This document shows, in pieces, positions 37,325-43,127 of a stretch of 64,000 nucleotides of DNA. The DNA is from Nitrospiraceae bacterium (GTDB taxonomy: Bacteria; Nitrospirota; Nitrospiria; Nitrospirales; Nitrospiraceae), in NCBI GenBank assembly GCA_019637075.1, contig JAHBWI010000002.1, forward strand, positions 620,001 to 684,000. The letters run 5' to 3'. The notes under the pieces were generated by a model that ran no database searches, had not been told where the DNA came from, and saw only the letters and a list, made by a program, of their open reading frames with translations. The position numbers and the translations under genes were made by a program. Each line of letters starts with the position of its first letter. The stretch's first letter is position 1.

Positions 37325-37753
37325 CTAGACCGCCTCCACATTCAGGAGGAGCAACTCGCCCTTCATGTTTGGATGGATCGAGCAACGAAACTCATGGTGC
37401 CCGGGCCGTTCCATGTTGAATCGAATCGTCGCCCCTTTCTTGGCCTCGAGAAAGATCCCGCCGATCCCCCTGCCGTAGGTCACGATGCCGTCGGTCTCCA
37501 CCTTCGTTGGAATCCCGTCGAACATGGTCGAGCCGAAGTCGTGGCGCTCGGGGTCCGTATTCCTGATGCTGATCACGGTGGAGACCCCAAGATGCAACGG
37601 CACTTGCTTCGTCACAAACGCAAAATCCTTGATGGTGACCTCGATGCGTTGCTCTGCCTGCGCACCACCCTGGGTGCAGAGCGCCAGAACGAAACACCCG
37701 GCCAACCACATCCGCCCGCCGCTGACTCGCATCCACCACTTCGTGCCCGTCAT
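37325..37753 (-). CDS. periplasmic cupredoxin-like copper protein
   Basis: 142 residues with a signal peptide (core LAGCFVLALCTQGGAQA, cleaved near residue 33). The mature part is a single beta-sandwich: TIKDFAFVTKQVPLHLGV, a histidine in PERHDFGS, and FRCSIHPNMKGE, where C-x2-H-x2-M plus the earlier His make a type 1 copper site. It could carry electrons in the periplasm or buffer copper. AAGGAGG precedes the ATG. It is sandwiched between two USP genes. Confidence 0.82.
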   Translation of the reverse strand: MTGTKWWMRVSGGRMWLAGCFVLALCTQGGAQAEQRIEVTIKDFAFVTKQVPLHLGVSTVISIRNTDPERHDFGSTMFDGIPTKVETDGIVTYGRGIGGIFLEAKKGATIRFNMERPGHHEFRCSIHPNMKGELLLLNVEAV

Positions 37754-37763
37754 AGCGCCTCCT

Positions 37764-38264
37764 TTATGTCGTTTGACTTGCCCGCACCGTCGCCCGCTTC
37801 GTGGGTAACGGCACCGTCAGCACGGGACAGCCCGCCGTTCTCACGACTTTCTCCGCCGTACTGCCGAAAAAAATCTTGTCGACGTTGCCGATCGACCCGC
37901 CATAGCTGCCCATCACCACCAAATCGACTTTCTCCGTCCTAGTCAATCGCGCGATTTCCACAAAAGGTGCCCCCTCGGCCAGCAGCCGCCTGACGGACGC
38001 CCCTTTCGCCTCGTCCCACGCCAGCAGCGTCCGGGCATTCAGCCTGGCCTGGTGATGCAACGCTTTGATCTGCTTCTTCGCCTGCGATGGAGGCGCCAAA
38101 CCAAGCCGGTTGAGCGCCTCGAGGCTCTTGGTATCGACCACGTGGAGGAGAAGCACCTCCGCTTCGAACGTCTTGGCCATCGCCAAGGCCACCCGAAACG
38201 CCTCCTCGGAGCAGGGAGAGAAATCCACCGGAACCAGAATCTTGGAAAACAGCCTTTCAGCCAT
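37764..38264 (-). CDS. universal stress protein, single UspA domain
   Basis: 166-residue single-domain Usp: FSKILVPVDFSPCSEEAFRV at the start and VMGSYGGSIGNVDKIFFGST as the nucleotide loop. The loop has an altered GS region (FFGSTAEKVV), so ATP binding is likely but not certain. The ATG at 38264 has GGGAGG upstream, and a sigma-54 promoter ends about 35 nt further up. It is the first gene of the 11.4-kb leftward unit. Confidence 0.92.
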   Translation of the reverse strand: MAERLFSKILVPVDFSPCSEEAFRVALAMAKTFEAEVLLLHVVDTKSLEALNRLGLAPPSQAKKQIKALHHQARLNARTLLAWDEAKGASVRRLLAEGAPFVEIARLTRTEKVDLVVMGSYGGSIGNVDKIFFGSTAEKVVRTAGCPVLTVPLPTKRATVRASQTT

Positions 38265-38298
38265 GGCACCTCCCAACTCATTCTCTACTCTCTGCAAC

Positions 38299-38314
38299 AG
38301 CAAAGCCAGTGCCA
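38299..38314 (-). promoter_or_regulatory. sigma-54 promoter of the USP-fds unit
   Basis: Minus-strand TGGCACTGGCTTTGCT matches the consensus TGGCACG-N4-TTGCW with GG and GC 10 nt apart. Expected transcription start near 38288, about 24 nt before the USP start codon, which leaves room for the Shine-Dalgarno. Confidence 0.8.
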
Positions 38315-38574
38315 TCAGGGCAGGAGCAGATCGCTTATGGCTAATAGCTCATGGCATGAGGGCATTTCCGGTTGCCTCCCGCTGTACGCCGTAGTCGATA
38401 GGCTCTTCGTTCGACTCGAGGGTGGTGTCCTGCTACAGGCTCAAACGGACCGTTGGCGCGTTCCGCCACAGACTGCGATTGAACAACTGCTCCATGCACT
38501 CGCAGGACCGTCGCAAGTCGGCTTTAGGTCGTATCAGCCCAAGGTCGGAAGCGGTCGGTCTATTTATGTGCCGG
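38315..38574. promoter_or_regulatory. shared upstream region of two divergent sigma-54 promoters
   Basis: About 260 bp with no convincing gene on either strand. It lies between two outward-facing sigma-54 promoters and should hold enhancer-binding-protein sites. The best palindrome is TGGCG-CGTTC-CGCCA at 38454-38468, about 105 and 140 bp from the two promoters. The left end (38334-38360) contains a repeated TATGGCTAATAGCTCATGGC-like stretch seen in other spacers. Confidence 0.5.
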
Positions 38575-38590
38575 TGGCACCCCTCTTGCT
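38575..38590 (+). promoter_or_regulatory. sigma-54 promoter, rightward
   Basis: TGGCACCCCTCTTGCT matches the sigma-54 consensus at every conserved position with GG-N10-GC. Expected start near 38601, 15 nt before a 31-codon ORF and upstream of the hydrolase and USP genes. Confidence 0.8.
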
Positions 38591-38615
38591 GACTCATAGG
38601 CTCATGGGGTTTACC

Positions 38616-38711
38616 ATGAGCAGAACTCAGTGGCTAGGGCTGGGCGCATTGATCGTGGGCTTGGGCGTCGCACTGTATTTGCTGTTTTTCTGCCCCACCG
38701 CTTGTCACTGA
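38616..38711 (+). CDS. putative 31-residue membrane protein
   Basis: Reads MSRTQWLGLGALIVGLGVAL then YLLFFCPTACH: a short basic N-terminus, one hydrophobic helix of about 20 residues and a tail with two cysteines. No strong Shine-Dalgarno (ATGGGGTTTACC precedes). Its case rests on position: it is the first ORF 26 nt after a near-perfect sigma-54 promoter. A role as a stress-induced membrane miniprotein is an inference. Confidence 0.45.
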   Translation: MSRTQWLGLGALIVGLGVALYLLFFCPTACH

Positions 38712-38763
38712 CAGCCTCGCACGGCAAATCCGCGAAGGCCTGGTCACATAAGAGTCGCCAGCG

Positions 38764-39423
38764 ATGACCCGCATGGTTGTGCAACACGAAGCTCCCGTCA
38801 CCATCACCGGCCAAGGCATCGCCCTCGACGGGATCCTTGCCCGGCCCGACCATGCCCGAGGCATCGTCCTGTTCGCGCATGGCAGCGGGAGCGGCCGCTT
38901 CAGCCCTCGTAACCAATTCGTTGCGCATCAGCTCCAGGCCGGAGCCTTCGCCACCTTGCTGCTTGACCTGTTACAGCCGAATGAAGCCGATGATCGTCGC
39001 TACGTGTTCGACATCGACCTGCTGGCGGACCGGCTCCTTCTTGCCGGGGCCTGGGTGAGTCGGCACCCACGCACAGCGGCGCTTCCCGTCGGGTACTTCG
39101 GCGCAAGTACAGGGGCCGGAGCGGCACTGCAAGCCGCAGCCCGCGAACCCGATGCGGTCGGCGCAATCGTCTCTCGAGGAGGACGCCCCGACCTCGCAGG
39201 CCCCTATCTCGACAAAGTCTCAGCCCCCACACTGCTGCTAGTCGGCGGAGACGATGAACCAGTCATTACCATGAACGAACAGGCCCTGACGCAGCTACGC
39301 TGCCAGAAATCGCTGGTCGTCATTCCCGGCGCCTCGCATCTCTTCGAGGAACCTGGCACCTTGGAACAAGTGGCCGACCACGCCCGTCGATGGTTCGATA
39401 GGTATCTGGCGAGGGCGCAGTGA
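38764..39423 (+). CDS. alpha/beta hydrolase, dienelactone hydrolase type
   Basis: 219-residue cytoplasmic hydrolase. The nucleophile serine is in GYFGASTGAGAAL, the acid in LLVGGDDEPV and the histidine in IPGASHLFEEPG. RGIVLFAHGSGSGRFSPRN forms the oxyanion region. In many bacteria this domain is fused to a phosphoribosyltransferase in stress islands; here it stands alone. Substrate unknown. Two starts are close (38764 and 38773). Confidence 0.88.
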   Translation: MTRMVVQHEAPVTITGQGIALDGILARPDHARGIVLFAHGSGSGRFSPRNQFVAHQLQAGAFATLLLDLLQPNEADDRRYVFDIDLLADRLLLAGAWVSRHPRTAALPVGYFGASTGAGAALQAAAREPDAVGAIVSRGGRPDLAGPYLDKVSAPTLLLVGGDDEPVITMNEQALTQLRCQKSLVVIPGASHLFEEPGTLEQVADHARRWFDRYLARAQ

Positions 39424-39440
39424 CGGCCAAGCACGTGAGC

Positions 39441-39533
39441 GGTGAGGCGTGAGACGGAAGAGGCAAGAAGTGGTTGACGTCTAGCGTCTCACGTCTATCA
39501 TCCGACCATGCGAGCGACGCTTCACGAGATACG
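39441..39533. repeat. palindromic intergenic repeats, two types side by side
   Basis: 39441-39495 (GGTGAGGCGTGAGACGG ... GCGTCTCACGT) is homologous, inverted, to 32596-32651. 39518-39533 (CGCTTCACGAGATACG) is the exact reverse complement of 41034-41049. Together they fill the hydrolase-USP spacer. Confidence 0.7.
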
Positions 39534-39562
39534 AGAACACCGCAAGGCAAGAGGAGCGCAAT

Positions 39563-40426
39563 ATGAAAACCCTACTGGCAGTCGACGGCAGCGACAACTC
39601 CTACGAGGCAGTGCGCGCCGTCAAATACCTCAACCGAGCCGAAGAACTGACATTGCTCCATGCGGTAGATGTGCCGAGACCGGCCTACCCCATGATGGTG
39701 CCGGAGGTGTCTCATGAACTCTACGCGGAGTTGGAGCGCAGCATGAAAGAAGACGGCACCAAGCTGCTCGATCGCGTGCAGTCGCTGCTCCCGCCCCATA
39801 CTGGGCCGGTCACCAAGCAGCTCGAGGTGGGGTCGCCGGCGGAAGTCATCGTGACGACGGCGGAGAGCCGGCATGTGGATCTGATCGTTATGGGCGCGAG
39901 GGGGCTTGGCCCGGTGAAAGAACGGCTCTTTGGAAGCGTCTCCCACCGAGTCCTCAGCTTCGCTCCCTGCGCGAAGCTCATCCTTAACGTACCCTTGCGT
40001 GACCTCAAGCAGGTATTGCTTCCGCTCCAAGGCCAGTACGACGCGGACGCGGCAGTACGATTTTTCGAGAAGCAGCCATTCAAGAACCCCATTGGGGTGA
40101 CGATCATGACCGTGCTCCCTTCCACCAGACCTCCCTGGCCGATCGACGCGGAGGCCGCGGAAAAATTGGAGGCACAGGCGCTGCGACATGCGCGGGACTT
40201 CGTCGAGGCGGCAGCGGCCAAACTCCGGGCGCTCGGCCAGACCGTGCGCGCGACCAGCGTCCTCGGCAGCCCCGCGACCATGATCGTTCACGAGGCAGAG
40301 AAGCTCCAGCCCGACCTGATTATGATGGGATCTCGCGGCCGGCAAGGGCTCACGAGATTCGTCCTCGGCAGCGTCTCCCATGCCGTGCTCCACCAGGCCC
40401 CATGCCCGGTGTTGGTGTTTGAATGA
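39563..40426 (+). CDS. universal stress protein, tandem UspA domains
   Basis: 287 residues. Domain 1 starts MKTLLAVDGSDNSYEAVRAV with loop VMGARGLGPVKERLFGSVS; domain 2 ends MMGSRGRQGLTRFVLGSVSH then AVLHQAPCPVLVFE. The first domain's ATP loop is complete; the N-terminal strand of domain 2 (LKQVLLPLQGQYDADAAV) lacks the usual VDGS, so only domain 1 may bind ATP at full strength. AAGAGGAG precedes the ATG. Confidence 0.92.
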   Translation: MKTLLAVDGSDNSYEAVRAVKYLNRAEELTLLHAVDVPRPAYPMMVPEVSHELYAELERSMKEDGTKLLDRVQSLLPPHTGPVTKQLEVGSPAEVIVTTAESRHVDLIVMGARGLGPVKERLFGSVSHRVLSFAPCAKLILNVPLRDLKQVLLPLQGQYDADAAVRFFEKQPFKNPIGVTIMTVLPSTRPPWPIDAEAAEKLEAQALRHARDFVEAAAAKLRALGQTVRATSVLGSPATMIVHEAEKLQPDLIMMGSRGRQGLTRFVLGSVSHAVLHQAPCPVLVFE

Positions 40427-40482
40427 GGGAAGAGCCTATGGCGAATGGCTTGTGGCATAAAGCCTTGCTCACGAGCCCCGCT

Positions 40483-41019
40483 TCACGCCGACGTGGTTCG
40501 TATCAGCGCCAGTATCGCATCGGCACCGGCTTCGGGTGAGGTCGTCATCGTATCAATGCGGAGAGCAGGGGCCTGCGGCGGCTCGTAGGGCACCTGCAAT
40601 CCCGGCACGGTCCGAGACTCCCCTCGCTGACCCTTGAGATAGGTGCCTTTCTTGTCGCGCGCCATGCAGACTTCCAAGGGACATTCGATCGAGATGACTT
40701 GCAACTGCGGCAGCATCGTCGCAGCGAAATCCCGATACTCTCTTCGGCTGGCCGTGGCATCGAAGATCACATTCACGCCATGTGCGACCAATCTTGCCCC
40801 CATGAACGCTACCGCTCGGTAAAAGAGATCCCGTTCTTCCTGGGAATAGCTGGCCTGCGGCGTGAGAATACGGCGCAGGGTGTCTGACTCGAGCACCTCA
40901 ACCTTGAGCCCCAACCCGTGCAATTGAGGAAGAAGCTTCTCGACGATCGAACTTTTCCCGGATGCAGGGAGACCGGTGAGCCAAAGAGCGAAGGGATGAG
41001 GGCGAGGATCTGTGGTCAT
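40483..41019 (-). CDS. adenylylsulfate-kinase-like P-loop kinase
   Basis: 178 residues with Walker A WLTGLPASGKSSIVEKL and an APS-kinase-like order of motifs: VLESDTLRRILTP (in place of LDGDxxR), DATASRREYRDFA, and ECPLEVCMARDKKGTYLKG. It resembles CysC, which makes PAPS from adenylylsulfate, but no sulfate-assimilation gene is near. The next gene in the same direction upstream is an APH-family kinase, a pairing that recalls the two-domain protein Rv2004c. Substrate therefore open. Confidence 0.78.
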   Translation of the reverse strand: MTTDPRPHPFALWLTGLPASGKSSIVEKLLPQLHGLGLKVEVLESDTLRRILTPQASYSQEERDLFYRAVAFMGARLVAHGVNVIFDATASRREYRDFAATMLPQLQVISIECPLEVCMARDKKGTYLKGQRGESRTVPGLQVPYEPPQAPALRIDTMTTSPEAGADAILALIRTTSA

Positions 41020-41033
41020 TGGTATTGGTCAAA

Positions 41034-41108
41034 CGTATCTCGTGAAGCGTACTTCGCGTTCATACCATACCCTCCGCATACGTATGAGATTCCCCTTCAC
41101 GCTTCACG
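41034..41108. repeat. palindromic intergenic repeat with CGTGAAGCG arms
   Basis: Starts CGTATCTCGTGAAGCG (41034-41049) and ends CGCTTCACG (41100-41108). The arms are inverted copies, and the same ends recur at 39518 and 60757-60836. Confidence 0.65.
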
Positions 41109-41120
41109 AACGACGCTTCT

Positions 41121-42209
41121 TCAGACTCCGCAGTAATTGTTCACCTGCGATGGGTCGAACTCCGTCACGTCCAACACGTTCTCGACAAAACGGAAAATCT
41201 TTCGCCGCACGTCCATCGAGAGCTTCGGGTACCAGAGTGGGCTGGCAATCACCAATCCCCGGAAGGCGAAGAAGGGTGCCGCCGCAGACAGCACTCCTTT
41301 GTCGCGGCTCCGCGCCAGGTAGGTGTCCCAGAATGACCGAAAGAGGATTTCCAACGGCCCTTTCAACTTTCCATGCCGACAGAGCGAGAAGAACAGATAG
41401 TTGATGCTCATGGAGGTGACGTCGTCCGCCGGCTCACCCCACTCCCCACGTGAACGATCCAACACGGCAAAATCGGTCCCGGACTTGAACAGAACATTCC
41501 AGGGATGAAAATCCCCATGCACCTGCGACAGCCGAGCGCCCTGGCTCCGCAGTCGCCAGCGCCATTCGTTACAGGCGTTCTCAATCACTCGCAACAGATC
41601 CTGGGTAATGAAGCCGTAGCGATCCGGGTAGCTGTCCGTCAGACCCATGATGCATTCGCCGTGGCCAAGCAACTCGCGCATCCGCCGCCGATAGAGCTGC
41701 GGGTCTCGCTTCTTCACACGATGAATGCGGGCGAGGTAGCTCGCCAAGGCCTGCGTGCGTTTCCTATCGAGCGCAGTCGGTCGAGCCGCCGTCGCCAGGC
41801 GTTCCAAATCTCGATGGTAGCTCGCGCCTTCGGTCCACTCCGTCAGCACGAAAAATTCCACCGCGGGGGCGACCGATATCAGCTCGCCCTCCTTGGTGAA
41901 GGCCCCGACATCCACGGCCTTTATGTGCCCCGGAAGCCGCCCATAAGAATCGTAATCCCACAGCATGGCCTGCGCACGGTCGGCCATATGCTCGTGCCCG
42001 AAGGGTCCCGGGCTCATCGTCTCGAGTACTACCTGCCGTAGCTGTCGCCCGACTCGACAGGTCAATCGGACCGGAGCGCCGTAGCCATATTGCTTATAGC
42101 GCGCCCCTTTGGTCTCTTTTCCGATCGGCCCGTAGGCCTCCAGCTTGGCCTCCTCGCCGAACCGCGACCGCAGGTACGCTTCCAGAGCTGATTTCTTCAA
42201 GACAGGCAT
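41121..42209 (-). CDS. aminoglycoside-phosphotransferase (APH) family kinase
   Basis: 362-residue kinase-like protein. The Brenner motif is VHGDFHPWNVLF and the metal-binding aspartate is in AVLDRSRGEWGEPADDV. It belongs with APH-type small-molecule kinases; real aminoglycoside resistance is unlikely in this context. A sigma-54 promoter candidate ends only ~4 nt before ATG 42209, which would make the mRNA nearly leaderless, so either start or promoter may be off. The frame also extends to 42233. Confidence 0.85.
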   Translation of the reverse strand: MPVLKKSALEAYLRSRFGEEAKLEAYGPIGKETKGARYKQYGYGAPVRLTCRVGRQLRQVVLETMSPGPFGHEHMADRAQAMLWDYDSYGRLPGHIKAVDVGAFTKEGELISVAPAVEFFVLTEWTEGASYHRDLERLATAARPTALDRKRTQALASYLARIHRVKKRDPQLYRRRMRELLGHGECIMGLTDSYPDRYGFITQDLLRVIENACNEWRWRLRSQGARLSQVHGDFHPWNVLFKSGTDFAVLDRSRGEWGEPADDVTSMSINYLFFSLCRHGKLKGPLEILFRSFWDTYLARSRDKGVLSAAAPFFAFRGLVIASPLWYPKLSMDVRRKIFRFVENVLDVTEFDPSQVNNYCGV

Positions 42210-42223
42210 CACTCGAAGGGAAA

Positions 42224-42239
42224 AGCAAATCACGTTCCA
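42224..42239 (-). promoter_or_regulatory. candidate sigma-54 promoter of the APH gene
   Basis: Minus-strand TGGAACGTGATTTGCT has one mismatch to TGGCACG-N4-TTGCW and the exact GG-N10-GC spacing. It faces away from the hpf-csd promoter. Confidence 0.58.
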
Positions 42240-42260
42240 TTCGCACCCTCAAGCCAGATG

Positions 42261-42280
42261 CAGCCGTTCCGCCTCGGCTG
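42261..42280. promoter_or_regulatory. inverted repeat between divergent sigma-54 promoters
   Basis: CAGCCG-TTCCGCCT-CGGCTG lies about 140 bp upstream of the hpf-csd promoter. The core CGTTCCGCC also occurs at 38459-38467 in the other divergent region. Possible enhancer site. Confidence 0.35.
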
Positions 42281-42419
42281 GCGCAATCGGCTTCAGCCAC
42301 CATCACGTTACTGAGGAAAAATGCGCCACCCCCCTGATCCCCGAGCCAAACCTATTGATTCAAGCCGCTCATTTACAGCATCTTTCTGCTGTTTCATCAT
42401 CATCCAAAATGGATGCAGT

Positions 42420-42435
42420 GGGCACGTGCCTTGCT
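42420..42435 (+). promoter_or_regulatory. sigma-54 promoter of hpf-csd and following genes
   Basis: GGGCACGTGCCTTGCT differs from the consensus only at the first base and has GG-N10-GC. Expected start near 42446, about 38 nt before ATG 42484. Confidence 0.75.
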
Positions 42436-42483
42436 GACACATTCACATAACACGCATTGATTTAGACCAGGAGGAGAAGAGGA

Positions 42484-43032
42484 ATGAACTTGGAGATTGA
42501 GAGCCGCAACATCGCGATGACGCCACGGTGGAAGAACGAGATCGAAGCCAGAATGGCGGACCTGCAGCACGGACATGAAGACATCATTCACGGGCGAGTC
42601 ACCCTCACCAAGAACCGCCACCACAAGAAGCTCGCCAAAGTCGCCGAGGCCCTGGTGCTCGTGACCATCCCGAAACGCCGCACCGTCACGGCCCACAAGA
42701 TCGACAAGACATTCGAGGAAGCGATCCGAGCGGCATTCGAGGCAGTGGCGATCGAGCTGCGAAAATTCCGCGAGAAACGGGCGACGAAGGTCATTCGGCG
42801 GGAACCGCTGCCGGACCTGCGCGGCGTGGTCAGCAAACTCTTCCCCCGCAAGGGTTACGGCTTCATCCTGCAGGACGGCGGCGGTGAGGTGTATTTCCAC
42901 AAGAACGCGGTCAAGGGCATCGCGTTCACCGAGTTGGAAGACGGGTCGGAAGTGCTTTTCAGCGCCGAGCCGGGAGACAAGGGACTGCACGCGACGGTAG
43001 TCCAGCCGCCGCCCGCGGGAGCCGCGATCTAG
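42484..43032 (+). CDS. ribosome hibernation factor fused to a cold-shock domain
   Basis: 182 residues in two parts. Residues 1-105 resemble HPF/RaiA (MNLEIESRNIAMTPRWKNEI, helix FEEAIRAAFEAVAIELRKF), which binds the 30S decoding centre of resting ribosomes. Residues 112-175 are a cold-shock OB fold with RNP1-like KGYGFI and RNP2-like VYFHKNAV. The fusion may tie hibernation to RNA binding. AGGAGGAGAAGAGG precedes the ATG, and a sigma-54 promoter lies upstream, as for E. coli hpf near rpoN control. Confidence 0.88.
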   Translation: MNLEIESRNIAMTPRWKNEIEARMADLQHGHEDIIHGRVTLTKNRHHKKLAKVAEALVLVTIPKRRTVTAHKIDKTFEEAIRAAFEAVAIELRKFREKRATKVIRREPLPDLRGVVSKLFPRKGYGFILQDGGGEVYFHKNAVKGIAFTELEDGSEVLFSAEPGDKGLHATVVQPPPAGAAI

Positions 43033-43042
43033 CGTCATATCG

Positions 43043-43098
43043 AAAGGGCTGCCGGTGTTGCCTGTGCCTCACGGACCAGCCTTGCCGGACAGCCCTTT
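43043..43098. promoter_or_regulatory. long-arm hairpin between hpf-csd and lon-like gene
   Basis: AAAGGGCTGCCGG (43043-43055) pairs with CCGGACAGCCCTTT (43085-43098) with one bulged base and a ~29-nt loop. It may reduce read-through or stabilise the upstream message; there is no T-run. Confidence 0.5.
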
Positions 43099-43127
43099 GA
43101 CCGTCAGACCACCGCAGGACTCGAACC

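Noticed and set aside
36713-37942. 409-codon open frame antisense to USP and cupredoxin genes
   Set aside because: Runs across three well-supported minus-strand genes and has no recognisable domain.
38052-38711. 219-codon plus-strand frame ending in the mini-protein
   Set aside because: Its first part is antisense to a USP gene and crosses the sigma-54 promoter. Only the last 31 codons, from ATG 38616, are kept as a possible gene.
43033-43127. Sigma-54 promoter directly before the lon-like gene
   Set aside because: CGGTGTTGCCTGTGCC has GG-N10-GC spacing but lacks both the CAC and TTGC boxes, so it is a chance match.
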